Assembly: GCF_027943255.1 (NCBI RefSeq)
Contig: NC_072897.1
Location: forward strand, 58,490,406-58,554,405
Direction: 5' to 3'
From: Anastrepha obliqua
Taxonomy: Eukaryota; Arthropoda; Insecta; Diptera; Tephritidae
Length of the DNA: 64,000 bases
In this document: positions 44,467 through 56,745 of the stretch, one piece after another
Position numbering within the stretch: the first letter of the stretch is position 1
How the letters are laid out: each line of letters starts with the position of its first letter
Translations under genes and position numbers: made by a program
The notes under the pieces: model-generated
Databases searched by the model: none
What the model was told of the DNA's origin: nothing
What the model saw: the letters and a program-made list of their open reading frames with translations, nothing else

Positions 44467-45117
44467 CAGAGAATGTTAAATATAGAGAAGTCTCAATGAC
44501 TGAAATGGCAGCACTTTTCAGGGGTACTCGTTTTGCGCGCGTGGTACACAACAGCGACATTTTTCACAGAACGTTAACAGAAATATGCTCAACTGCAGAA
44601 ATTTAACAGCTTTTGAGAATTAAGAGCTTTTTTTTTTGAAACTTTCCGTTTTGTGCCAAAGTTAGGTTACAGGTGTTTTTTGTCTCTTTATTTGCATGAA
44701 AATTCATTTTTGAATTTGAATTGATTTTGCGTAATTTGCGCCAAAATTTCCATGTCAGACTCTTTTGTCTAATGAACTTTAGTTTGAGAAAAACTTTTGA
44801 TTGACGTCGCGCAATTTTCATACGCTATCGATTTTCCGAATTTTTTTAAACTTTTTCGATTTAAAAATGCGCAGAACGTGTCGTGTGCGCGGGTGTTATT
44901 TAAAAAACAGTGAAGTGAAATTATTTTCTTTCCCACAGGACCCCATAATAGCAGACAAATGGAGGCAGAATTTGCATATTGCCAGGACGGAACATCTTCC
45001 ACCCCACAACTCATTTGTGTGTGTAAAACACTTTGAGGCATGTGTTGTGGGGGGACAATGTTTGAAAAAGGGTGCCATCCCCACCCTTCGTTTAGGTAAG
45101 TTTTTGCGCAATACATA

Positions 45118-45184
45118 AGTAGGTATGTGTGTTTTTATATTTCGCTAAAGCGAACCTACAAGAATATCAAACACACATACCTAC
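45118..45184. repeat. Intronic inverted repeat / hairpin in element Y (also 46228-46294 in X)
   Basis: gtaggtatgtgtgttt and its exact complement enclose about 35 bp that hold a second hairpin (ttcgctaaagcgaa). Just 23 bp downstream of the exon 1 donor. Confidence 0.8.
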
Positions 45185-45976
45185 ATATGTATTACATGCA
45201 TTTGATATAATATTAGGGTGGATAGGTTTTATTGCATACATTTGATATAATATTAGGGTGGATAGGTTTTATTGAGGGTGAGGTTTGCTAACTGGTAACA
45301 TTAGAGTTTTGAGGCAGGAAAGTGGAGGAAGTTAAGAAATTTAAAATATTTTTGAATGTGTATGTGCATATATTTCATAGAAAATAATTTTTTATTAATA
45401 ACCATAATATTACAATACCCGGCATCCGTTAATATGCCTTGTTGAATAAAATCAAAACAACCAATCAGAAAAATATCAAGCAAAATTATTTTTATTAATT
45501 TTCTATCTCAAACCGTTTTTGAACTTTGCATTTGAACAGCTTATACGGATTATGAAATCTAGAGCAGAGAACGTTAAATATAGAGAAGTCTCAATGACTT
45601 AAATGGCAGCACTTTTCAGGGGTACTCGTTTTGCGCGCGTGGTACACAACAGCGACATCTGAGCGACATTTTTCACAGAACGTTAACAGAAATATGCTCA
45701 ACTGCAGAAATTTAACAGCTTTTGAGAATTAAGAGCTTGTTTTTTGGAAACTTTCCGTTTTGTGCCAAAGTTAGGTTACAGGTGCTTTTTGTCTCTTTAT
45801 TTGCATGAAAATTCATTTTTGAATTTGAATTGATTTTGCGTAATTTGCGCCAAAATTTCCATGTCAAACCAAAAGAGTCTAATGAACTTTAGTTTGAGAA
45901 AAACTTTTGATTGACGTCGCGCAATTTTCAAACGCTTTCGATTTTCCGAATTTTTTTAAACTTTTTCGATTTAAAA

Positions 45977-46205
45977 ATGAGCAGAACGTGTCGTGTGCGC
46001 GGGTGTTATTTAAAAAACAGTAAAGTGAAATTATTTTCTTTCCCACAGGACCCCATATTAGCAGACAAATGGAGGCAGAATTTGCATATTGCCAGGACGG
46101 AACATCTTCCACCCCACAACTCATTTGTGTGTGTAAAACACTTTGAGGCATGTGTTGTGGGGGGACAATGTTTGAAAAAGGGTGCCATCCCCACCCTTCG
46201 TTTAG
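45977..46205 (+). CDS. THAP-domain exon of element X
   Basis: A 76-codon exon is open from ATG 45977 to the donor at 46205/46206 and encodes a complete C2CH THAP finger (C5, C10, C-VKH, AIPTLRL), nearly identical to exon 1 of Y. If splicing to the residual exon 2 (46886 onward) or read-through occurs, X would make a DNA-binding domain without catalytic core. Truncated P proteins of that kind act as repressors in Drosophila; that role here is inference. Read-through into the intron gives a stop within about 8 codons (TAA at 46226). Confidence 0.6.
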
Positions 46206-46885
46206 GTAAGTTTTTGCGCAATACATAAGTAGGTATGTGTGTTTTTATATTTCGCTAAAGCGAACCTACAATAATATCAAACACACATACCTACTGATGT
46301 ATTGCATTCATTTGATATAATATTAGGGTGGATAGGTTTTATTGCATACATTTGATATAATATTAGGGTGGATAGGTTTTATTGAGGGTGAGGTTTGCTA
46401 ACTGGTAGCATTAGAGTTTTGAGGCAGGAAAGTGGAGGAAGTTAAGAAATTTAAATTATTTTTGAATGTGTATGTGCATATATTTCATAGAAAATAATTT
46501 TTTATTAATAACCATAATATTACAATACCCGGCATCAGTTACTATGCCTTGTTGAATAAAATCAAAACAACCAATCAGAAAAATATCGAGCAAAATTATT
46601 TTATTAATTTTCTATCTCAAACCGTTTTTGAACTTTGCATTTGGGTCATAGTTGAACAGCTTATGCGGATTATAAAGTCTTGAGTGTGCTATAAATAGTG
46701 GGAAATAGGAAAAACTAAGATTTTTAGATTAAATTTAAGCAACTATTCGATTATTAGTGACGAATGAGAGTGGTGGCGCGGCCTGGGGGCTGTGGGAAGG
46801 GAGTTCCATCATAAAAACATGCCTATAACCGTCTTTGAATTATTATACGTTTATATTATATTATAAAATAAATTTTCTTAATAGG

Positions 46886-47160
46886 GCACGACGATCACCC
46901 TACATACAGCTGTACAATTCACACAGGTAATTAATAATCTATTAGCTATCTTTTGCATATGATGATACCTATTCTTTTATTTCAGGGTTTTCCACTTTTC
47001 TATATTTCAGGTTTTTTTTATTTATATATTTTACAGGTATTTTCCCGTTTCAGGTTTTTTCTATTTTTTAGTCTATTTTACAGGTTTCTTTTTTATTTTT
47101 TCTTCTCTTTCAGCTAGCACCCGAGCCTAGATTTTTAAAGCACTACAATTTTTTCTTAAT
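46886..47160 (+). other. Residual exon 2 start and a series of CAG|GT junctions in X
   Basis: After 46886 the exon 2 start (ggcacgacgatcaccc) runs about 36 bp to the deletion point. Then a pyrimidine-rich stretch has repeated ttttcag|gt and ttacag|gt junctions and a strong final acceptor (ttcttctctttcag, about 47113). The same series follows the transposase in Y (52637-52828). Confidence 0.5.
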
Positions 47161-47299
47161 CATGATGGATTGAGAGTAGTGTTTTAAAAATCAGGTAAAT
47201 CGCAATGACTTAATCGATGTCAATATCGAAGTCGTGTGAGAAATTGTTATAGTATGAGAACAATTTCGTAATTCGTGCTTTCAAAATTTTATATATTTT

Positions 47300-47490
47300 T
47301 TTTTCATTTCAGGAAATGTAAATACCTATTATTTATAGCATTGTAATATATATACATATACATATAAGAATACTTAAATTACTTGTGAATAAAAATAATT
47401 ATTTTTTTTTTTCATTTCAGGAAATGTAATTACCTATTATTTAGACCATTGTAATATATATACATATACATAAATTTCTGTGAATAAAAA
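47300..47490. repeat. Tandem duplication (about 100 bp) in the 3' region of X
   Basis: tttcatttcaggaaatgtaa..tacctattatttaga/ta..ccattgtaatatatatac occurs twice; Y has one copy, interrupted by Tc1. Confidence 0.8.
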
Positions 47491-47699
47491 TAAAAAATTA
47501 AAATTAAAAAAACTAGTATTTCATTTTCTTAAGGTAATAATATTTATTTGGTAAGAGGATCTTAAAGAAACATATACCAATAATACAATTCGACAGGATT
47601 TCATTAGAATATCAATACACATATTCGTTCAGCTCAATAAAATAAATATCTGCATATGAAAAATTGTTCCTATGGACGTGCAAAAGCAAAACACTCATA

Positions 47700-49300
47700 T
47701 ATAGTACATAAATACATGCATACAAACTGCCATAGCCATACATACATATGAGGCTGCGAGCACTTGCGACAGAATATTTCGATTTGCTATTGCTGTCGAG
47801 AATTTAGAACACATATTTACATACATATATTGATGCATACATATGTACGGAGCCGCGGCCACTCGACTTCACAAAAATTGAAGATTTACCAAATATTGGC
47901 AAATAATTCAACGCGAAATATTACAATATTGACTATTTTCGAATTGGCGAGAAAATTGGCATATGGGCATATGGGCATATGAGCTCGAACTTAGTGTTAT
48001 AGAATATTTTGGATTTTTCAGCGTCGTTGCGACTAAAAAAATCTGACCGCTGCGACTGCGCCTATGAATGTATTTTGTTCTTGCAGTCGCTCGGCTTATA
48101 ATTTTAGCTTTGGAAACATACGCGTGCAGAGGCATAAAGCCAGTGCTTTGTGTGTGCTGTTGTATGTACATACATATGTATGTATATACTAATAAGCATA
48201 GTTTTGCTTGGAGTCGAGAATGTATGTATATATATGTACGGACATACATACAATAGGGCATCAATATGCCAATACGTGAGGTAGGTCATGGTTGCTTCAG
48301 TACATTGAACTTTTGCTTAATTGTTTCTTACATGTGTATACATACATGTACATACATATGTTTGTAGTAAGAAACAGTTTAAACAGATTTTGTTACTAAT
48401 CCAAATATACATACTTACGGTAACATACGAATATGCTTTTTTATCCTATAAAATATGTAAATATGGAGGATATCTTGGGTTTGTTAAAATTATTCTTTTA
48501 TTTATTTTGAATATCAAAACTTGTATACAAACCATGCTTGTATACCTCCTGCAATAGGATGTGGATGAAAAATTACAGAACAGAAATAAAAACGTAATGC
48601 CTCAAATGCCTTGCAAAATGCTGTCGGTCAATTTTATTTCAAACAAATGTATGTATAACAATGCCCAATTTCTTTTTGTCCAAAAATAACAAATATATAT
48701 GTATATGCAAATACATACGTTTCTTTGAAGTTTTCTTTTATTTATTTTAAATTTCAAAGTTTTATACTATCTATAAAATGCATACATATATTATTCCAAG
48801 TAATAAATCTAAATTGATAAAAATTTCGTTTGCAAAGGAACAAATGAATGCATATTCAAATGTAAATATAATATATACATACATATGTAACACTATAAGA
48901 ATTGAAGATCCAATTGAACTTTTGCACAAACATAGCTAACATAATACATATACATATGTATGTACATATATATTGATATACATATATTTACATACATATG
49001 TCAAAATACCAAAGCACTTGTATGTAAAAATTTTCATCAAATTTGTATAGTTTTCAATTTACTAAAATGCACATACCAAGATGTGAGAGGTCGTTTTATA
49101 GTGCATTTTTTTAAATTAAATCAAAATATTAAAGTTACTTTGATTTGAAATGTTGGCGCATATAATAAATATTCAAATTATTCATCAATAATCATTTAGT
49201 TGAATAAATTTTCATTCATCAAGGGAACATATGTAGAAATGAACAAGCAAATTTTTTGCAAAATGCCGTCGGCTAATCGTCAATTTGATTTTCTACAGAA
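47700..49300. repeat. R1-like 3' region of element X (matching 54900-56570 in Y)
   Basis: Contains the ggagccgcggccactcgac, agatttaccaaatattggca and agctttggaaacatacgcg blocks of R1, with (TATG)n. No coding capacity. Present at the same place in X and Y, so it is part of this element family. Confidence 0.8.
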
Positions 49301-49326
49301 GCAAAAGCAGAGAACGTTATGATATA

Positions 49327-49342
49327 CAGAGAACGTTCTCTG
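49327..49342. promoter_or_regulatory. Subterminal palindrome in X (also 56586-56601 in Y)
   Basis: CAGAGAACGTTCTCTG is a perfect 16-bp palindrome made of two terminal-repeat tips head to head, about 165 bp inside the right end. A second single copy (cagagaacgttatg) lies just upstream. It could be a THAP or transposase binding site, similar to the internal inverted repeats of P elements; role inferred. Confidence 0.5.
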
Positions 49343-52300
49343 TGTGCAGAGCCAATATAGGAAGAGAGAATTCACTGCAATCAGCTCTGTTAAACCCCGG
49401 CCGCGGTTAGACTTAGCTCTGTTAAACCCCGGCCGCGGTTAGACTTCATTTTTGACAATTCACACCATTCGTAGCTCGTGAGACTTCTCTATATTTAACG
49501 TTCTCTGTCTAGAGTGTGCTATAAATAGTAGGAAATAGGGAAAACTAAGAGTTTTTAGATTAAATTTAAGCAAATATTATTTATTTATTATTATTTATTA
49601 TTACTAAGTCAAAACATACAACCATAGGTTATTTTTACAATGATTGACCTTAAGAATAGTTTACATAAAAAGATAAACAGTAAAATCAAAATTAAAATTA
49701 AAATTACAGATAGTATATTAGTAAAGATAAAGTATTAAAAGGAAAGTAAGGTAAAAATAGTAGTAGTAGGAGTAGGTACTAATAGGAAGAGATTTAAAGT
49801 ACATTCAGCAATATTCGATTATTAGTGATGAATGAGAGTGGTGGCGCGGCCTGGGGGCTGTGGGAAGGGAGTTCCATCATAAAAACATGCCTATAACCTT
49901 CTTTGAATTATTATACGTTTATATTATATTATAAAATAAATTTTCTTAATAGGGCACGACGATGACCCTACATACAGCTGTACAATTCCAAAGAAGCTAC
50001 GGAGCTGTTGCGTGGTAGGATGCGTGGAAAAGGGTCATACGTTGTACGAATTTCCTCGACGCGGAGAGGCTCGAAATAGTTGGGCCCTGGCTTGCAACGT
50101 GCAACCAGCAGATTCTGACAGGCTATATGTTTGTAAGCGCCACTTTAGTCCAGAGCAAGTAACTCGTTATAAAGTTTTAGATGGGGCTGTTCCATCTTTA
50201 AGATTAGAGCCAGTCACTAGAAGTCGCTCACCTAGTACTGGCTCTGATTGGGTTTGGCCGCCCGTTACTAAAGTGTACGTAAATCGTACAGTAGGTGTAG
50301 GTGTAGCAAATGATCTCACGTTAGAAGAATTCGAAAAATATTCTATGCTAGAGGAAACAAGGTAGGTACCCAAAAACAAAAACATTTGTGAGGACTTAGA
50401 AATCACAAGCAGTAGCGAACGATTTGCTCAGGCTGCTCGTTATTATCGGAGCAATGAAATGAAATTAAAAAAAAGAATTCAAGAGTTAGAAGCAGAAAAT
50501 GAGAAGCTACTGCAAAAATATAAATATTTGTGCACTCGTGCAGTTCTTGCGGAAGAAACTTCAAGCAGTGATGCTGTAACTTTCGCAAAAATGATCGTCA
50601 GTGGCCAAAAAAATCGTTATAGCGAGGAGGAAAAGACATTGGCCCAAAACATCAATTATATGTCCTCCAAAGCATATACGTTTATGCGTGACGATCTAGG
50701 TTTTGCTTTGCCCCATAAATCATCCCTTTCGCGTTGGCGCCCCATCAAGTATGTTGTTCCGGGGTTCGATGCCAATATCTGTGATAATTTAGAAAAAATT
50801 GTTTCAAATATGTCCGACACCGAACGCATAAGCGTTCTATTATTCGATGAAATTATCATCAGGTCGGACTTGAGCTATAATAAAGCTAGAGATGTTATCG
50901 ATGGGTTTGTAGACCATGGGGAAGGTCAACGCGAAAACAAAATTGGGAATAGATGTTTATTTTTTATGGTTAAGGGATTGTGCTCCAAATGGAAATACGT
51001 GTTTTCGTATTATATCTCCAGTGGTGGTATACGTACGGAGACATTGATGTCCATTTTGGACAAAAATGTCGCACAACTAAAAAAAATGGGGTTAAATTTG
51101 AAAGGTATAGTTTGCGATCAAGGGCCCTCCAACAGTAGTATCTTTAGATCTTTGGGGATTTATGAGGATAGCACCTTTTACGTGCACGAAGGCACAAAAA
51201 TTTTTTGCATGTTCGATTACTGTCACTTGATAAAGTCCGTCCGAAATACCTTGATGAAATATGACATCTTAACATCAGATGGAGTGACAAGCTTCCAGGT
51301 GATTCAAAAATTGTTTGAGATAGATCAAATGAATCCCCATTTTAAAATTTGTCCGAAACTAACGGAGGCCCATATAAATCCCAATTTTATGGATAAAATG
51401 AACGTTTCACGCGCGACTCAGGTCCTGAGCAATTCGGTAGCCTCTGGTATCGACATGGCCTTGTCCCAAAATTTATTAGGCAGTGACGACTACGTGATAA
51501 AATGCGCTAAGCCCACACAGATGTTCGTTAAAAAAATGAATGATCTGTTCGATGAATTGGATGCAAAAAGATTCCAGTCGAAAAATCCTTCAAAATGTCC
51601 GATTAGGCGGGGTGACAGCAAAAAAATTGATAGATTGAATGAACATCTGGATTTTTTGCGGTCATTCCAGTTGCCGGAAAACGCACGCGTGCAGTGCATC
51701 GAAGGTTTCCGCATAACGATTTCAGCGATGAAAATGTTATGCGAGGAACTTTTCATTGAGCACAGCTCCCTCAAATTTATTTTCACCGGGAAAATGAATC
51801 AAGATGCGTTAGAAAACTTTTTCTATCGCAAACGAGCTAGTCAGGGTATGAATACCCATTCCTCAGCTCACGAAATTCAATACATAGTTGCGCGACTGAT
51901 CTCAATGAAAATTTTACGCCAGAGATTTGAGAAGAAAGGTTCTAATTGTACAGATGATGACGATATAAATTTAGATTGGTATATAGGCCCCGAGGATCGT
52001 CATCTTGAGACAGAGGTAGGAGACCAGCGAAATGAGGATCTCGTTTTAGAAGAGATTGATGTGGAAGACATACATTTTGCTGAAGAAAGTAATGAAGCTG
52101 AGGTACAAGTAAATACCATAGCGTTACTTCACAGGCTATGGTATTTACCAGAAAATGCTGTGCAAGTTAAAATGTGAAAAGTGCACCCACGCCATGACGA
52201 AAACAAAAGGGGAGCTGAAGTTGCATTCAGAAGCCCTGATAAGATCAAAAAACTTCACGGATGACAGCGATTTAAGGCTTGTCAATCCTGAAGACAGGGT

Positions 52301-53065
52301 TTTCGAAGTTTGTCGACTCCAAATGGTGTGGTACCGTCAGCTCTTCGCAAAATATGCCCACATTGCAGGTCTTAGGTGTTTAATGTTGTCCGCTCTAAAA
52401 GAAAAAACACAAAAAGTGTTTCCCGACTGGTTTGTAGGATCTGGCGAGTGTAGAGATCATCGCGAGAAGCTATTAGATTTTCTCTTAACTGTCCTTTTAT
52501 TCAAGAATGCAAAGTGGCTCTTGCGAAATGAGGTCAATAAAGTCAAAGAAAGAAAACTACAAAATAAATTAAAAAAGCTGTAGGTTGTAAGTAGGTTGTA
52601 AGCCAGGGCTCCACGAAAAGAGATTCGCCGTTCACACAGGTAATTAATAATCTATTAGCTATCTTTTGCATATGATGATACCTATTCTTTTATTTCAGGG
52701 TTTTCCACTTTTCTATATTTCAGGTTTTTTTTTATTTATATATTTTACAGGTATTTTCCGTTTCAGGTTTTCTCTATTTTTTATTCTATTTTACAGGTTT
52801 CTTTTTTATTTTTTCTTCTCTTTCAGCTAGCACCCGAGCCTAGATTTTTAAGCACTACAATTTTTTCTTAATCATGATGGATTGAGAGTAGTGTTTTAAA
52901 AATCAGGTAAATCGCAATGACTTAATCGATGTCAATATCGAAGTCGTGTGAGAAATTGTTATAGTATGAGAACAATTTCGTAATTCGTGCTTTCACAATT
53001 TTATATATTTTTTTTCATTTCAGGAAATGTAAATAGCTATTATTTATAGCATTGTAATATATATA

Positions 53066-54677
53066 CAGTGGCACAGTAAAGTCTACATACCCCATTGAAA
53101 AGCGAGGTTTGGAGATTTCTGTGAACATTGTAGCATTAGAATATATTCCAAACAAATCCAATCTAACAACAAACAATAAATTTTAACAAAAAAATTTTAA
53201 TCCAAAAATATTTATTAACAAAAACAAACAAAATTCATTTTCCAAACACAGAAAAGTCTGCATACTTTGTAAAAAGAATGTGTTTCACTTAAAAGGAAAT
53301 AAAAAGACAACAGAATTAATACTTGGTGGGTCCGCCACGACTTTCTAGAACAGCATTTAATCTATTTTGCATGGAATTTACCAATACTTTTGTGTAATTA
53401 TTCGAAATTAAATTCCACTGTTCAAGTAAAGCATTTTTGAGGTCCTGTTTATTTTTAATTGTCCTTTTCCTAATGCGACGATCCAATTCATCCCATAAAT
53501 TCTCTATGGGGTTGAAATCCGGTGACTGGGATGGGGAATGAAGTTGATGGGGCACATTATATAGTAGCCATTCTTTGACAACACCAGCGGTATGTTTTGG
53601 GTCGTTATCTTGCTGAAAGTACCAACCCGCCGTAAGACCCAGTTTACTCGCGGATTGCTTCAAATTATCTTTGAGAATGTCCAAATATACCATGCGATCC
53701 ATATTAATATCAATAAATGTTAAATTACCCACCCCAGCCGCTGACATGCAGCCCCAAACCATTATGGAACCACCACCGTGCTTCACCGTAGGAAGCAAGT
53801 TTTTGGGCAATAATGCTTCATTATTTCGAGTCCATACTTTTTGTTTGCCATCATAGCCAAACAAGTTGAACTTGCTTTCGTCACTAAATAAAACATTAGC
53901 CCAAAAATCTTCGTATGCATCAATATATTTCTTAGCAAATTCGACTCGTTTCTCCATATTTATTTTGCTGATGAATGGCTTCTTTCGAGGCACACGGTTG
54001 TGGATTCCATTGCTTCTCAATAAATGTCTCACCGTTTCTGGATGCACTGAAGCAATATCCTGATTTTTCAGGGTTTCTGCAATTTCTATTGCTGTTATTC
54101 TTGGATTTTCTTGCACGTCTAACAATATTTTTCGCTTAACACGAGGAGTCAGTTTAGGTGGGCGACCACTTCTTGGTTTGTTTTCTACACTATTAGTGTG
54201 ATTATATTTCCTAATAATTGTTTGAATGCTTGATTTTGGATGTCCGACCAGTTCTACAATCTCTCTTAAAGATTTTTTTCCTTATACAATTTCACAATTA
54301 GCTCACGTACTTTAACACAGATTTCTTTACCCATTTTGGTTAAATTAACACAGCTACAATATTAATATCGAAGAACTAAACTTCTTTCTAACTAACGGTA
54401 TCTAGTAAAGACGCCTGAAGTGATTGGTAGCACTGTTTGAGTACAAAACTGCATTTTGTGTACTCCACTACAAAGTCGTATGCAGACTTTTCTGTGTTTG
54501 GAAAACGAATTTTCTTTGTTTTTGTTAATAAATATTTTTGGATTAAAATTTTTTTGTTAAAATTTATTGTTTGTTGTTATATTGGACTTGTTTGGAATAT
54601 ATTCTAATACTACAATGTTCACAGAAATCTCCAAACCTCGCTTTTCAATGGGGTATGTAGACTTTACTGTGCCACTG
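53066..54677 (-). mobile_element. Tc1-like element (S/Bari-type, long inverted repeats) in the 3' region of Y
   Basis: Inverted arms of about 200 bp starting CAGTGGCACAGTAAAGTCTA, with a second related box (agaaaagtctgcatac) near the inner end, an IR/DR layout. TA duplications at 53064-53065 and 54678-54679. Length 1612 bp. Confidence 0.92.
53316..54334 (-). pseudogene. Tc1-type transposase (DD34E), one 1-nt frameshift
   Basis: Starts MGKEICVKVRELIVKLYKEK at 54334. The frame is lost at an A-run near 54285 (seven A where eight would keep the frame), then resumes through SLREIVELVGHPKS, the GRP hinge (KPRSGRPPKLTPR) and 270 open codons. Catalytic motifs are VLFSDESKFNLFG (first Asp), YFQQDNDPKHTAG (second Asp) and SPDFNPIENLWDEL (Glu), with 34 residues between the last two. 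It ends RGGPTKY at 53316. Total about 340 residues, the normal Tc1 length. A single homopolymer indel separates this from an intact gene, so a base-call error is possible. Confidence 0.88.
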
Positions 54678-56745
54678 TACATATACATATACATATACAT
54701 ATAAGATTACTTAAATTTCTGTGAATAAAAATAAAAAATTAAAATTAAAAAAACTAGTATTTCATTTTCTTAAGGATAATAATATTTATTTGGTAAGAGG
54801 AACTTAAAGAAACATATACCAATAATATATGTAATTCGACAGGATTTCATTACAATATCAATATATTCGTTCAGCTAAATCAAATGAATATCTGCATATG
54901 AAAAATCGTTCATATGGACGTGCAAAAGCAAACACGCATATACTACATAAATACATGCCTACGAACTTCCATAGACATACATACATATGAGGCTGCGAGC
55001 ACTTCGACAGAAAAAATATTTCGATTTGCTATTGCTGTCGAAAATTGAGAACACATATTTACATACATATATTGATGCATACATATGTACGGAGCCGCGG
55101 CCACTCGATTTGACAAAAATTGAAGATTTACCAAATATTGGCAAATAATTCAACGCGAAATATTACAATATTGACTATTTTCGAATTGGCGAGAAAATTG
55201 GCATATGGGCATATGAGCATATGAGCTCGAACTTAGTGTTATAGAATATTTTGGATTTTTCAGCGTCGTTGCGACTAAAGAAATCTGACCGCTGCGACTG
55301 CGCCTATGAATGTATTTTGTTCTTGCAGTCGCTAGGCTTATAATTTTAGCTTTGGAAACATACGCGTGCAGAGGCATAAAGCCAGTGCTTTGTGTGTGCT
55401 GTTGTATGTACATACATATGTATGTATATACTAATAAGCATAGTTTTGCTTGGAGTCGAGAATGTATGTACATGTATGTACGGACATACATACAATAGGG
55501 CATCAATATGCCAATACGTGAGGTAGGTCATGGTTGCTTCAGTACATTGAACTTTTGCTTAATTGTTTCTTACATGTGTATGCATACATGTACATATGTA
55601 CATATGTTTGTAGTAAGAAACAGTTTAAACAGATTTTGTTACTAATCCAAATACACATACTTACGGTAACATACGAATATGCTTTTTTATCCTATAAAAT
55701 ATGTAAATATGGAGGATATCTTGGGTTTGTTAAAATTATTCTTTTATTTATTTTGAATATCAAAACTTGTATACAAACCATGTTTGTATACCTCCTGCAA
55801 TAGGATGTGGATGAAAAATTACAGAACAGAAATAAAAACGTAATGCCTCAAATGCCTTGCAAAATGCTGTCGGTCAATTTTATTTCAAACAAATGTATGT
55901 ATGTATAACAATGCCCAATTTGTTTTTGTCCAAAAATAACAAATATATATGTATATGCAAATACATACGTTTCTTTCAAGTTTTCTTTTATTTATTTTAA
56001 ATTTCAAAGTTTTATACTATCTATAAAATGCATACATATATTATTCCATGTAATAAATCTAAATTGAAAAAAATTTCGTTGGCAAAGGAACAAATGAATG
56101 CATATTCAAATGTAAATATGATATATACATACATATATAACACTATAAGAATTGAAGATCCAATTGAACTTTTGCACAAACATAGCTAACATAATACATA
56201 TACATACATATGTATGTATATATTGATATACATATGTTTACATACATATGTATATCAAAATACCAAAGCACTTGTATGTAAAAATTTTCATCAAATTTGT
56301 ATAGTTTTAAATTTACTTAAACGAACATACCAAAATGTGAGAGGTCGTTTTATAATGTATTTTTTTAAATTAAATCAAAACATTAAAGTTACTTTGATTT
56401 TAAATGTTGGCGCATATAATAAATATTCAAATCATTCATCAATAATCATTTAGTTGAATAAATTTTCATTCATCAAGGGAACATAATATATGTAGAAATG
56501 AACAAGCAAATTCTTTGCAAAATGCCGTCGGCTAATCGTCAATTTGATTTTCTACAGAAGCAAAAGCAGAGAACGTTATGATATACAGAGAACGTTCTCT
56601 GTGTGCAGAGCCAATATAGGAAGAGAGAATTCACTGCAATCAGCTCTGTTAAAAGTTTGCCATAACCCGGCCGCGGTTAGACTTCATTTTTGACAATTCA
56701 CACCATTCGTAGCTCGTGAGAATTCTCTATATTTAATGTTCTCTG

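Larger units (their letters stand above)
45565..49507 (+). mobile_element. P-type element X, deleted derivative inserted in intron 1 of Y
   Basis: Complete termini (CAGAGAACGTTAAATATAGA and complement) and a 7-bp duplication TCTAGAG (45558-45564, 49508-49514). Joining the flanks restores the uninterrupted intron sequence seen inside X at about 46660-46690. X keeps exon 1, intron 1 and the first about 36 bp of exon 2, then jumps to the 3' region (acacaggtaattaataatc), losing THAP2 and the whole catalytic region. Confidence 0.92.
44867..52583 (+). pseudogene. Double-THAP P-type transposase of element Y (one stop, one frameshift)
   Basis: Exon 1 (44867-45095) and exon 2 (49953-52583) join in frame across gtaagt..cttaatag. 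Predicted length is about 950 residues. THAP1 is at 1-76 (C5-x4-C10, FSFPQD, C-VKH, AIPTLRL). THAP2 is at about 95-165 (CCVVGC, YEFPRR, C-KRH, AVPSLRL). A coiled coil follows at about 247-270 (KKRIQELEAENEKLLQKY). The RNase H-like core has D375 (VLLFDE), D465 (IVCDQGPSN) and E697 (NQDALENFFYRKR). The C-terminus has an FTGYGIYQKM and C..C motif and a basic tail. Lesions are an in-frame TAG at 50363-50365 and a 1-nt shift near 52127. Known P/THAP9 transposases have one THAP, so two is unusual. Element X splits the intron, not an exon. Confidence 0.82.
44467..56745 (+). mobile_element. P-type element Y with a double-THAP transposase; hosts X and a Tc1 element
   Basis: Termini CAGAGAATGTTAAATATAGA (left) and the complement of tctctatatttaatgttctctg (right). 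The internal order is THAP exon 1, intron (holding X), THAP exon 2 plus catalytic exon, 3' region (holding Tc1 at 53066-54677), an R1-like stretch, and the right terminus. Without X and Tc1 it would be about 6.7 kb. Flanking duplication is not visible (left flank catatgg, right flank atttcat). Confidence 0.85.

Noticed and set aside
44769..45116. Minus-strand frames repeated at 45879-46226
   Set aside because: Antisense of the THAP exon; repeated only because X and Y are relatives.
48068..48557. Short open frames on both strands, repeated at 55310-55803
   Set aside because: They lie in the R1-like non-coding part of X and Y and are microsatellite driven; recurrence reflects element copies, not selection on protein.
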